Positions 54,701-63,074 of a stretch of DNA of 64,000 nt are shown here, in pieces (position 1 is the first letter of the stretch; each line of letters opens with the position of its first letter). The notes below the pieces were generated by a model, which saw only the letters and a list, made by a program, of their open reading frames with translations, had not been told where the DNA came from and ran no database searches. The stretch is taken from assembly GCA_007844125.1 (NCBI GenBank), contig CM017559.1, forward strand, positions 30,380,426 through 30,444,425, written 5' to 3'. A program made the translations under genes and the position numbers. This DNA is from Sinonovacula constricta (Eukaryota > Mollusca > Bivalvia > Cardiida > Solecurtidae).

Positions 54701-57700
54701 AAACAAAAACAATGTGATATATTATTTAAATAATGTCAACTGTTTACTTTGAATCCTACACCAGTGCTAACTGAATAAAGTAGTGTACTTGAACAAACTT
54801 GAACAAAAGTCTAGAAACTGTTTATTATTGCATTTCTCTATAAAATAACTGTGATGACTACAAGGGCTACAAACTAAAGCAGCTATGCCAATATTGCTGC
54901 TCTATTTTACTGAGCACTTCCAGTGAGAAGTAATGAAGCACAATTATAAACTACAACTACTGTGTACCAAGGCATGGCAACACACATATTTAGAATGGAA
55001 CAAATAATTGAATGTCTGACACATGGTAAAATATATTGGGCTCCATAGATTCCTTGGCTGTTTAATGTGCTTTCTGTATAAAAATACTTGGCAAATATGA
55101 GGCAGAATGGAGTCTGGACCATCTTGTTCTAGTTAGACATTGTAGTTCTTTACCTAAATTACAAAGAATTAAGAGGGAAAACCACCACATTTTATTCAAT
55201 GCCAACAAAAATTATCACAAAATCTTTGAAAAATGTCTTGTTTTAATATGCCAAAATTAATGAAAGTTCTTTTCCATAGATTTGGAAGTAAAAGCTGCCT
55301 TTAAAAGTTATTGTTTAAGTCTGTTTTCACAGTTATTATACAAAAATTAGATCTCATGTACTATCTCATGTTAAATAACTTTTTCTTAGTTTTTTTATCT
55401 AACATATACCGGTATATATAAACTTATTTTGATATTGTGGTATACAAATAAATTTAGCCACAACACTGTATTAACAAAAATTTCGGATTTTCAACTTTCA
55501 AACTTTCAAATTTACAACTGAGACTTCGGCCTGTTTTTTAAAACAAATATTTTGTTTATTTTTAATACTGGCCCCAAACCGCCTCATATTGCCATGCATG
55601 GTAAATGTACCTTCACGTTAGCGATGTTAGATAAGAAGATAGGTGAGAGAGTTGTGCCTTAAGTAATTATCGTTTATGTTGCTTATAAAACATGTAACAC
55701 TATATCAGAACTAAAACTCTTACCGTTTCTTTCTCAACCAGCTGTTGAAGCATGCAAGGAAGATAGATATTCAGATTGTGTGATAAATAAAATACTTATT
55801 GTAGAAGTGAGTGAATATTTCTTCACTTAAGCAATGTGAAAATGAGACAGAAAGAGAAAAACATTTGAAATTTAAGAAAAATAATGCTTGTCAAATGATG
55901 GTAGTGTTTTAAACTTGAGTGATCATTTGATATGCTACTTAATAATGGGAAAAAAAGAAGGGAAAAAGATTTTGTGATAGTTGATATTAGTGACGTGAAC
56001 AATGAATTAAGAAATGTAAAATTAAGAGAGACTTTCTTTAAAATGCAAAATCTAGTTAAACAAAATTATTTTGCAGATGAATAAAAAAAAATCAGAAAGT
56101 AAAAAAGACAGGCAGAAGGAAAAGAAAGAAAGGAAGAATGAAAGCTAAATTACAAGAAGATTACGCTTATAGTAAAAATGAAAAGAAAAAGAAACTTATG
56201 AGGTAAAATAAATATCTGCGCTAAATACATACATATATGTGAATTTTTAAATGATTAAAAAATCTTTTTTATTCTTAAAAAAATATAATAAGATCACAAC
56301 AAAGTTTTCTATGCTAAGATTATATGATTTTAAAAGAAGAAAAGACAAGAAAAAGAAAATTAAAATTAAAAAGAAATCAAATTTCTGGTTATGATTATAG
56401 AGGTGATGAGTCAAATTGATTGGGTTCATATTAACACTCCTTTTTTTTTTTCAAGAAAATTCCCCGCTCCCCACCCTAGGTTTATAATATTTCCCACTGC
56501 TTTAGTTATACCCGGTATATTGATTTTCCGTGAATATCATAAACCTGTGTATATTTCCAATAAGATTTAAAAAAATGGCATTGTAAAATTGGAATAAATA
56601 TGAAACTTTTAAACATAATAATTTTATAGGTTAATTCAGGCTAAATACAATTTAACAAAATTGTGAAAAAGCAAGACGTTAGGTAAAGCCACTGTGAGTT
56701 CATTCAGCTTTTTACATGTTTACAGATTTAATATTTTCTCAAACAATTAAATATCACCTATTAGTTTGTTTGTTTGGTTTATCGTCCCACCAACAGTATT
56801 TCAGTTATCTGGAGACGGTACACCCTATCAGTACATTTAGGTAATATATGGTATTTCATAGAAACTTATTTTGGCAAAATACCTGAACTATGTCACATGA
56901 TCCTTAAAACCAACCATAAGGTAATCCCCACCCTGCAAAATTTAGCAGAACGTGGACCAGTTCATTATCATTATAAATATTTTTTTTAAAAAAACAATGC
57001 TAATGCTCACTTTCCAACATATGATGGAATAAACCCACTTCAATGATTTTTTAAGTGAATATGAACCCTGAATGATCATCAGTGATATACAAAAGTTGAT
57101 GCTTGCACTCACTATCTTGTCAGACACAGAGGGATGCAGTCATAGACTTCTATCTTCTTTTCCTCATCCTCCTCATTATTATCCCCATCCTTCTTGTCCT
57201 TCTTAATGTTTGAAGCTTCTGCGCCCAGTTCCAACTCATCAGCATCTTTCTTGACCATCATGACAGTGCCAACCTGGTTCTTGTCACCCTTCTTAACTTG
57301 TTTTGGCTTCTTGGGAATTATGTACACCCGTACCTGGTAGGAAAGATAACAGCGTTAAATGAGGGGCACTCACAAACAGAACTGGTAGAAGTAAACTTGT
57401 ATCGTTAGTATAGGAGTAATATCTTTCTCATCATCATTTTGTTAAAATGCCATACATAACCAAAACCAGTCTTTTAGTGGATCTTATAGAAAATATTTTT
57501 AATTGTGTTCTTTTTTATAAAAAATTACCTTTTCACCATATGAAGTATGTAAAAATGGAGATATACAGTGGATATTTAATGTGTACTGTGCACTATTACA
57601 CTGAGTCAAAAGGTGAATGGTAAACAGTTCTAAATATTAGAGTAATACTCATGTATATAATGCACACTAGTTCTCATTGAGTACTTAAAGTATCCATATT

Positions 57701-60700
57701 GATGTTTTATTTTCTTTTATTTTTTATGTTTATGTTTATTGGGTATATCGTTCCACCAACAGTATTTCACTTATCTGGAGACAGTGTCCACTTGAAGCAG
57801 AAATCGTGTTGCCTTCATTGTGAATAGCATGCTGTGAACACCTGGCATGATACCACACCCAGTCACATTATCAAGCACTGAGCCAACCAGTCGTGGAACT
57901 ACCCTTATATTTGCATGAGTGTTAGCAAAGGAACTATACCACTACCATTTTTAACAACTCTGGTATGTCACGACTTGGAATCGAACCTGGGGCCTCCCAT
58001 ACCTGGAGCTGACACATTACTGATTACACTACCAGGTCCGGATTTTTTATGTTTTCCCTATCAGTCCCCACAGACTTGAAATCATCCCTACCCCTTCTTG
58101 TTTAGGTTTCTCCTCCTCTTTTTTCTCCTTTTCTCCCTCTTTGGGTTTCTCCATCGTGTCCACCACACCATTTGTGTTGTTCTTTGAGTCAGCCAGGGCC
58201 TTGTTGAAGTCAGTGAACTGGTCACGCCTCGTGACAAAGGCCTCGTCAACATTCTTGATATCTGTGCCGTCCGTACCCTTCATCACACCATTAGGATGCT
58301 TCACGTCCTTCTCTGTACCGTTACCAATCATCGGCTGGCCTATTCCATCTACAGGAACATATAATAATTTGCTGCATGAATAAATCTTCAAATTTATTGT
58401 AAAAATAAGACCAATTAGAACATACAGTTTTGTAAGTTACTAAATAAAAAGGTTGATATTACCTAAGGTAATTCATTGCAACAGATGTTAAAAAATATTA
58501 TAGTAAGAATAATAACAACAAATTGCCAGAAAGCTGTTGGTCTAACCATTTACAGTTAAATACTCGCTTTATAGTTATAGTATTAAAAAAGGTTTAATGT
58601 CAAAACAAAAAACACTGAATGAATGTTCCTTTTTTAATTACAACACATGTTATTCTATCTTATCAAATTGTTTTCTAAAATAACATAAAATAACACTAAC
58701 AGAACCATTCAATCTTTTTAAGTTTAACTTACTTTTCTGACTGATCTCCATTGGTTCATCATCGTCTATATCTGCCGGCTCGACGGAGTTCACTCGTGGT
58801 GTTTTCTTTTTGACACAGCAGGTGACGAGGTCATATAATCGCTTCAAGGCCACCTTCAGTTTGTTCTCTTCCTCCTTACCCTTGGCCTCCTGCAGGGAGT
58901 CGGTCGCAAATGCGTTCAGCAGCAAAGCCAAGAACAGGTTCAGCACCTACATTTACAAAGGAACAGCAAGTGTATGGTATAAACATTGTTATGCTCATTT
59001 TGTTAAAGATGATATCTGACACTTTGCCTATCTCTAATAACAGAAACAAGTTAAGACTTTTTATAACATTACATATATTATGAGACAGTTCAATTCAAGA
59101 AATATATCACTTTAATTGTCCATTCCAAATCTATAAATAAGAATGATGGGGATTTCAGCTGAAAATAGATATGATGTCAGTGTTGATTAACTGGAAGATA
59201 ATGTAATGGCAGAACCTTGTTTCATATCATTACCTCCAACTAATATTGTAATATTTTCAGTATCTTATGAACACTCATATTAGCTCCTCTATATATAGGT
59301 CGAGATGCCCAGAGAAAATGAAATTGCACTTACGATAAAGTATCCAAAGATGAGTGTCGGGATGAAAACGGCCATGCAGAGTTCGTCTGCAGCCTGCATA
59401 CAGTCCCATAGAGGCTCAATCCACTCACCACACAGGACACGGAATATCATCATGAACGCATGGAAAATGTCATTGAAGTTCCATCTGGTATAAAGTTTCA
59501 AAGTTTTATTTTATAAAAGTTAAGTTCACCATGAAAACACATAGAATTTCATCAATAATGCATGGAAGATGACATTGAAGTTCCATCTAGAATAAAGATT
59601 CAAAGTTTTATTTTATACAAGTTTGCCATAAAAGCACTTGGAATATCATCACAAATGCATGGAAGATGTCATTGAAGTTCCATCAAACAATCATAACATT
59701 TTTTATTCATTTTGAGTCAAATCAGTCACAAATCTTGTTAAATATAATCATAAGTACATGGAGGATGTTGTTGAAAATTCTATCTGTTATTTGAATTAAT
59801 GTGCAACTGAAACATTTTATTCCATTTCAACAGTTATTATCGTTAAAAAAAATCGAAGTTAATAACCAAATAAGCCCAGTTCTGTAGTCTGTACAAACCT
59901 GGGTATGTCCTCGCCAAAGACGTCTTCTGTGTAGGACTTGTTGAAGAGCTGGAGTCCAATTACAGCAAAGATGTAAATGACGATACAGAGGATAAGAGTG
60001 AGGTTACCCAGAGCTCCCAGTGTGTTCATGATGATGGACAAGAGCAGCTTCATTGTGGGCCATGACTGAGCCAGCTTGAAGACACGCAGCTATGAATGGG
60101 AAAAGATGAAATACAGGCACATTATTTTATCTCTTGTTGCTGAAATATCTGAGGAGTAAAGATTGATACGACTTCTGACTGTTTGCAATAAACATTTATG
60201 AAATTGTCAGTTCTCTGTAACTTATCTTTATACTCCTTCTTTCCAGGTCTTTACCAGGACTGATATTTATTGAAAGATCTTACAGTGTAAACAAATCATG
60301 TTGATCAAAAACATGATTCATTTCACTTAAATGATGACAAGACAAAGTCTGTCATATTTGAATTATTAAATTTTTATTAAAACTTTTTTAATCTCAAAGA
60401 AAAATGAAATGTACAAAAATAATATTACTTCTGAGGACTAGATTTAAACATGCCATCCTTCAAATTATCAAATGATTGTTTGGTTTTTAAACAAAATCAG
60501 AATTGTTGTGAAAATTTCAAACTAGATTTTGAATTCTTTTTAGATAAACTACTTAGTATATCCAAACTGCCTAAATGGTAAGATATGTCTAGGCCCATAT
60601 TCACCAACCATTCTAAGTAAGAATTGCACTAGTCATGGATTTCAATCCAAAATATCTTTATCATGTATTTAGCTGCATGTCTGAATTTTTGCATAACACT

Positions 60701-63039
60701 TTGCTACTTTTCAGCTTAAAATCAAATTGAAACTTCATAAATAAGCTTATTTTTGTTGGTATGAAAATTGTGAGTTGGGCTTAAGTCATGACTTAGGCTA
60801 AAGAATGGTTTAAGAATATGGGCCTATATCGGTGTCAGTCACAATCTCTATGCTGATTGGCTCGAAACTTATGCAAAAACAATAAGACAAATAAAGTGCG
60901 GGTTGTGTGGTTCTCTGTTTAAAGTACCTGTAAAAAATTATGACCAAGTCACTTTAAAATAATACTTTTACACACAGCATAGGGCAAAACACATGAGGAT
61001 TGTCAGGAGTAAAGCACAGCTTTTTACAAACGTATGAAACTTTGGGGGAAACAAACAAGATAAAAACTTGACTTAAGAATGTCTTTACATATTGTAATAA
61101 AAACAGGGATTCAGAACAAGACTTAGAATTATAGTTATCATGGTATGAAATCATTTGTAAGCTAGACATTTCCTCAAATGTTCCTGGTTGAATGGTCGTA
61201 GAGCTGTCATTGTTGAAACAAAGATTTACAGGAAATAATCTGGACTGTGCTTCAATGATAAAAATGTTGATGATGATATGTTAATTACAATCAGTCCTAT
61301 GAAATTTTTTGTTTTTACGGCACTCACCAATCTGAAGGCGCGGAATACGGACAGTCCATCAATATCTTCCAGTCCCAGATCAACCAAGCTAGCGATCACA
61401 ATCACCAGATCAAAGATGTTCCAGCCCACTTTGAAGTAATGCTTTGTAAATGCTGTTATCTTTACCACTGCTTCAAATGTGAAGATGGAGGTAAACACCT
61501 GGAAAGATTGTAGATGATCAAATGAAAATAAATAGGATTTAAATAATTTAAAGTTCTCAATATCTGAAACATAAGTAAAAATCAAAATAAATAAAGGTTT
61601 CATGTTTATAAGTTATTTTTATTGAAAGTTCAGATGTGTTCTCATAGGAGGGAAAATAACAAGAGAGGGGACAACATTAAACTTTAACCATATAAAAATA
61701 AAGCTTGAAATCTTAAGATAATACATGTATATAATAAATAAACGTATAGTACTATTCATGTAAATAGAACTTAAAGGTATATGTATTATCCCTTTCATTT
61801 ATAGTAAATGTATAGGACTTTAAAAATTTAGTGATTTTGTTGATTTCCTTTGAAACAGTTTTAAATATTTTTAAACATTTTCAGCCAATAATTATATAAC
61901 CTAGATTAAACAAGTCTACATATAAACCCTTATGTGTGTTAATGGAGATAAAAAGATTAATTGTGAATGCTTTACAAAGGCATAAAATGGCATATGCATG
62001 AGCAAAAGGGCTAAACATGTATATAATATAAAGTTAAGGCTTTGTATTGTAGTTTTAAAGTTTTGAGGATCTTAGTATTTGGATACCAATAAATATTGAC
62101 ATCAAATAAATTTGTATCGATATAATGATATTAGCAGTTCATACATAGTTTGATATTTTCAGCGTCTGTGTGAGACCAACGGACATGTTGTGGTGCTCTG
62201 TGGCCATCAGGACGGTGTTGAGGGTGATACAGATCGTGATGAACAGGTCAAATAGCGGCTCTGATGCAATCCTGAAGAACACCGCCTGGATCTTCAGCCA
62301 CGGAACAAACAAATAGCCACGGCAACAATTATAGCAACACTCGCAGTTACGATTAATCAGCTCTCCTTTCTTGGGGGATACATCGCAATTTTCCTCCACT
62401 GGAAGAAAAATAGGATATCAAGATAAATTGAAAAGCCCAATATCTTAATAAGCACAATTTTCATCCTTATTTTCCTCAATATTTTAATAACCAAGAATTA
62501 TTTTGGACCACCAAAAAACCATTTTGTTAATTAATGTTGTTGTTTTTTTGCTCGGCTTGCAGTAAAAATTATCAACAAAAATGGAGCATTGCAACATAAT
62601 GTACATGATTGTACAAGTAATCTATTTTGTATTCTTGGTCACATTTTTGACTACTTAGTGCTACTTCTCCTGCTGTGCTAAGTAGAAAAGTCATCATTTG
62701 CCATATGTTGAAAACAATGCCTCTTACTAAACTTCAAATTTTGACTTGAATTCTATGAAATTATGCTAGAAACATGTACAAGGTTAAATCCCTTCAAACA
62801 TCCAAGAAGAAGCATCTGATTACTACAGAACAAATCTTATATGTAATCTGTTTACCATCAATGATAACAATCTCTGGATATTTCTTGGTGATATAGTCTC
62901 TGCCTACTCCATTCTTGGGTCTGTGATCCTTGCCATCATCACTGTTCTGTTCATCCAACTCATTGTCAAAATCTTCTGCGATGTTGTCTGTCGAGCCACG
63001 GTCAGTATGGTGTGTCAAGGTCACTCCAGAGGAGGATAC
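32431..63039 (-). CDS. Voltage-gated cation channel alpha subunit, NaV2 type (BSC1/DSC1/60E group), 3' part of gene
   Basis: Seventeen coding exons, all GT-AG and phase-consistent, join to 4,233 bases (about 1,410 residues). They cover the end of the I-II linker, domains II, III and IV and the C terminus; domain I lies beyond 64000. Each domain shows S1-S6 with an arginine/lysine S4 ([20 protein letters not shown] in [23 protein letters not shown] in IV). The pore loops read CGEW (II), FEGW (III) and AAGW (IV), so the filter is x-E-E-A rather than the D-E-K-A of NaV1. The III-IV linker has [13 protein letters not shown] where vertebrate NaV1 has IFM. Both features fit invertebrate NaV2, known from DSC1/BSC1 work as a calcium-permeable plasma-membrane channel. 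An IQ-like motif ([11 protein letters not shown]) follows IVS6, as expected for calmodulin binding. CaV (EEEE) and NALCN (EEKE/EKEE) do not fit. No frame damage was seen. Confidence 0.9.
33711..34815. other. NaV2 intron P/Q, first part
   Basis: AT-rich. An AT palindromic patch of repeated ttaatt/aattaa lies at 34100-34150. Nothing coding was seen. Confidence 0.4.
34816..35067. mobile_element. MITE, family B, copy 1
   Basis: Inverted termini aggccagtattcacca and, inverted, tggtgaataccggcct. The interior has catggatttcaatcca and taagcttatttttgttggta, shared with 60590-60826. TA lies at both outer ends. Confidence 0.75.
35145..35345 (-). mobile_element. SINE family II fragment
   Basis: Pieces gataccacacccagtcacat, tatatttgcttga and gacttgaacctgtggcctcc follow the inverted family II order, with decay. 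Confidence 0.6.
35580..35845 (-). mobile_element. SINE family II, near full length
   Basis: Inverted copy from cagtatttcagttagctgg through gtcacattatcctgacaccg and gggtcgaaccgggtgcctcc to gctaccaggtcc. Confidence 0.75.
35846..37070. other. NaV2 intron P/Q, nothing coding
   Basis: AT-rich. A pair of similar 60-bp segments (aaaggattaattatctg) lies near 36620 and 36700. Confidence 0.35.
37075..37140 (-). mobile_element. SINE family II short fragment
   Basis: ggacacctggcgtgatac and acccagtcacatcatcctga match the middle of the family. Confidence 0.5.
37768..38056 (-). mobile_element. SINE family II, decayed
   Basis: ttggtttattgtcccaccaa, gtatagcatgcc and gccagtcacagtatcct follow the family order. 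The B-box region is badly decayed. Confidence 0.6.
38600..39260. repeat. Tandem repeat in intron P/Q, about 105-120 bp unit, about 5 copies
   Basis: Each unit carries atttgtccaaatatgccatc, a catgga/ggaggcttagt segment and tacatttttatag...attgttcaata. Early copies (38610-38870) are close; later ones decay. Confidence 0.7.
39558..40485. mobile_element. TTAA-flanked MITE, family A, long copy (copy 4)
   Basis: The left end is TTAA then aggtggtatccaata. The right end, inverted, is tactgttggatatcacct, then TTAG (one change). An inner inverted pair, ggcagccatctttgaag and tcgaagatggctgcc, suggests nested palindromic structure. Confidence 0.7.
40486..41536. other. NaV2 intron P/Q, last part
   Basis: AT-rich, with no coding or repeat feature that I can support. 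Confidence 0.35.
41537..41807 (-). CDS. NaV2 exon P: IVS1-IVS3
   Basis: The acceptor is tttttccag. It encodes [49 protein letters not shown] and [13 protein letters not shown]. The donor g|gtatgt leaves phase 1. The neighbouring introns are 5.7 and 7.8 kb. Confidence 0.93.
41808..42855. other. NaV2 intron O/P, AT-rich spacer
   Basis: No exon or transposon end seen. Confidence 0.35.
42856..44410. repeat. 37-bp minisatellite array, about 40 copies
   Basis: The unit can be read as ttgatggattaacaaccata followed by gatttaaagagcaaaca. Variants (ttgttgg, accgtag, gatataaag, gattttaatagc) recur in blocks, implying higher-order duplication. No stable spacer exists, so it is not a CRISPR array. Confidence 0.95.
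44856..45512. repeat. 30-bp minisatellite array, about 21 copies, open in both directions
   Basis: The unit is caaataataagggcttgtta followed by caaaggtcct. Because 30 is divisible by three and the unit lacks stops in one frame on each strand, both strands show a long artefactual repeat frame. It begins about 450 bases after the 37-bp array. Confidence 0.95.
45513..46371 (-). mobile_element. Intron O/P with a SINE family II fragment (about 45935-46110)
   Basis: gcagatatagtgctgccttc, gatactacactcagtcac and gctgaccagtcatg follow the inverted family II order. The flanking sequence is AT-rich and featureless. Confidence 0.5.
46372..46876. mobile_element. TTAA-flanked MITE, family A, copy 3 (reverse orientation)
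   Basis: TTAA at both ends, termini aggtggtaccgacagttt and, inverted, caaactctcagataccacct. The interior is the reverse complement of the 30187 copy (tgtgaacagtgaaacgtaag, cattgcaaacaggta). Confidence 0.8.
46877..47554. other. NaV2 intron O/P, 5' portion
   Basis: No transposon end recognised. Two similar segments with aatatgaccttgaccttg (about 47150 and 47300) suggest a decayed direct repeat. Confidence 0.35.
47555..47665 (-). CDS. NaV2 exon O: III-IV linker (inactivation-gate region)
   Basis: The acceptor is ctgttacag. It encodes [20 protein letters not shown] and [15 protein letters not shown] replaces IFM/MFM. The donor is gtagga, phase 0. Confidence 0.93.
47836..48108 (-). mobile_element. 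SINE family III
   Basis: The inverted order of the 19828 copy: cattatagcacaggggcact, ccattatactgacacc, gagggaagccatttctac, gagtttgaaccaacaacctc and ccacctgagcttttgc. Confidence 0.75.
48264..48455 (-). CDS. NaV2 exon N: domain III pore filter and IIIS6
   Basis: The acceptor is cttttttgcag. It starts [16 protein letters not shown]: glutamate stands where NaV1 channels have lysine (FKGW). It then covers S6 ([20 protein letters not shown]). The donor is gtgggt. Confidence 0.95.
48890..49450. repeat. 32-bp minisatellite next to the exon M donor
   Basis: About 14 units of gctaagaccactggcttata followed by tgatccctttca, decaying at both ends. The last unit stops at agctaagacca, a few bases from the exon M donor. 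Confidence 0.92.
49461..49739 (-). CDS. NaV2 exon M: IIIS5 and pore turret
   Basis: The acceptor is tgttttcag. It encodes [34 protein letters not shown] and [15 protein letters not shown]. The donor is gtaagt. A 32-bp minisatellite starts about ten bases into the following intron. Confidence 0.93.
50067..50189 (-). CDS. NaV2 exon L: IIIS4
   Basis: The acceptor is cttgctaaag. It encodes the voltage sensor [20 protein letters not shown] followed by WQGMR. The donor is gtatgt, phase 0. Confidence 0.92.
50322..50647 (-). mobile_element. SINE family II with perfect 14-bp target duplication
   Basis: The body is 50336-50633, flanked by caataggattgttt on both sides (50322-50335 and 50634-50647). 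The tail (inverted) is a TTTG run. The B-box region ggatcgaacccggggcc is intact. It looks like a recent LINE-driven insertion in the K/L intron. Confidence 0.88.
50886..51085 (+). mobile_element. tRNA-derived SINE, family IV
   Basis: A-box-like tgtctagtggttcagacg, B-box-like gagttcaaatccc, then cttgagcaagactatta and ttgctccaggtactcagta. Related pieces lie at 11629 and 16862. Confidence 0.65.
51226..51399 (-). CDS. NaV2 exon K: IIIS2-IIIS3
   Basis: The acceptor is atatttttgcag. It encodes [11 protein letters not shown], then [20 protein letters not shown] and [10 protein letters not shown]. The donor is gtaagt. Its 3' splice site is repeated seven more times upstream (51431-51703). Confidence 0.92.
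51431..51703 (-). repeat. Seven tandem copies of the exon K 3' splice site (40-bp unit)
   Basis: Reading the minus strand, most units carry a tract like acatatatgtttccag (or ...gcag) followed by GCATTTGA, the first exonic bases of exon K. Spacing is 40 bases for the five proximal units, then 35-40. All copies retain AG. Confidence 0.92.
51717..52000. mobile_element. MITE family A, copy 5
   Basis: The right end is ggcaaactgttagctaccac followed by TTAA. The left end, TTGA then aatggtgtcc, is a mutated version of the family terminus. The interior has cagatattgttacatatatt, as in copy 1 inverted. Confidence 0.6.
52086..52227 (-). CDS. NaV2 exon J: IIIS1
   Basis: The acceptor is tgattatag. It encodes [20 protein letters not shown] and the S1 helix ([18 protein letters not shown]). 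The donor is gtgagt, phase 0. Confidence 0.9.
52228..55723. other. NaV2 intron I/J (3.5 kb)
   Basis: AT-rich. It contains a two-copy direct repeat of about 125 bp at 53405-53645 (gatggtactcattgaaa ... gattctaatgactaccaggt ... gggtttggagga). No exon was recognised. Confidence 0.45.
55724..55741 (-). CDS. NaV2 candidate 18-nt microexon I
   Basis: The acceptor ttccttgcatgcttcaacag and the donor acg|gtaaga flank 18 bases that give (Y)WLRKKR. Flanking introns are 1,371 and 3,496 bases. Exons H and J also join in frame without it (TA|C), so it may be a cassette. It was recognised from splice signals and phase only. Confidence 0.45.
55742..57112. other. NaV2 intron H/I
   Basis: It holds a purine-rich patch (56090-56200, many aaag/gaaa) and a SINE family II tail fragment at 56765-56822 (gtttggtttatcgtcccacc). 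Confidence 0.45.
57113..57333 (-). CDS. NaV2 exon H: II-III linker end
   Basis: The acceptor is tttcctaccag. A Lys/Asp/Glu-rich linker leads to [12 protein letters not shown]. The donor is aagata|gtgagt, leaving two bases (TA) of a tyrosine codon. Confidence 0.8.
57719..58054 (-). mobile_element. SINE family II with perfect 13-bp target duplication
   Basis: The body is 57732-58041, flanked by attttttatgttt (57719-57731 and 58042-58054). It contains cgttccaccaacagtatttc, gataccacacccagtcacat and a decayed B box. It lies in the G/H intron, ending about 40 bases from exon G. Confidence 0.85.
58092..58348 (-). CDS. NaV2 exon G: II-III linker
   Basis: The acceptor is gttcctgtag. A hydrophilic linker rich in Lys and Glu ([17 protein letters not shown] at its end). 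The donor ggg|gtaggg is in phase 0. The exact 3' end is slightly ambiguous because of the G run. Confidence 0.75.
58733..58946 (-). CDS. NaV2 exon F: IIS6 end and start of II-III linker
   Basis: The acceptor is taaatgtag. It encodes [20 protein letters not shown] and then a charged linker ([20 protein letters not shown]). The donor is gtaagt, phase 1. Confidence 0.9.
59090..59185. mobile_element. Interior fragment of MITE family A
   Basis: ccaaatctataaataagaat, gggatttcagc and gaaaatagat correspond to the middle of the family A elements (compare 30395-30430 and 46625-46690). No TTAA termini are present. Confidence 0.4.
59334..59484 (-). CDS. NaV2 exon E: domain II pore loop
   Basis: The acceptor is actttataccag. 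It encodes [20 protein letters not shown], giving glutamate at the selectivity position, then the start of IIS6. The donor is gtaagt. Diverged partial copies of its 5' end lie just upstream at 59485-59800. Confidence 0.93.
59485..59800 (-). repeat. Tandem partial duplications of the domain II pore exon (about 100-bp unit)
   Basis: Three diverged copies of the exon E 5' end, with surrounding intron, start at 59586, 59683 and 59783 (minus-strand direction). Copy 1 has an intact AG acceptor and reads [11 protein letters not shown] before a TGA. Copy 2 lacks AG but stays in frame as [17 protein letters not shown]. Copy 3 keeps AG but starts with TAG in place of TGG. Confidence 0.88.
59899..60089 (-). 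CDS. NaV2 exon D: IIS4-IIS5
   Basis: The acceptor is cattcatag. It encodes [20 protein letters not shown] and the S5 helix through [11 protein letters not shown]. The donor ag|gtttgt is weak but phase-correct (phase 2). Confidence 0.92.
60090..60589. other. NaV2 intron C/D, first part
   Basis: AT-rich, nothing recognised. Confidence 0.35.
60590..60826. mobile_element. MITE, family B, copy 2
   Basis: Termini aggcccatattcaccaa and, inverted, gaatatgggcct. The interior (catggatttcaatcca, taagcttatttttgttggta, ttaagtcatgacttaggct) matches copy 1 at 34816-35067 in the same orientation. Confidence 0.78.
61328..61498 (-). CDS. NaV2 exon C: IIS2-IIS4
   Basis: The acceptor is ctttccag. It encodes [30 protein letters not shown] and the start of S4 (SVFRAFRL). 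The donor is gtgagt. Confidence 0.92.
61499..62144. other. NaV2 intron B/C
   Basis: AT-rich, with no coding or repeat feature seen. Confidence 0.4.
62145..62398 (-). CDS. NaV2 exon B: pre-domain II and IIS1
   Basis: The acceptor is ttcttccag. It holds a cysteine cluster (NCECCYNCC), then the IIS1 helix with [19 protein letters not shown]. The donor tat|gtatga is in phase 0. Confidence 0.9.
62399..62855. other. NaV2 intron A/B
   Basis: AT-rich, with no coding or repeat feature seen. Confidence 0.4.
62856..63039 (-). CDS. NaV2 exon A: end of domain I-II linker
   Basis: The acceptor is ctgtttcag. It encodes an acidic, low-complexity linker ([20 protein letters not shown]) ending YPEIVIID. The donor is gatg|gtaaac, phase 1. 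It is the first exon of the gene visible in this window. Confidence 0.8.
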
Positions 63040-63074
63040 CTGAAACAGAGACATGCCCAGTGGGCAGGGTTACA

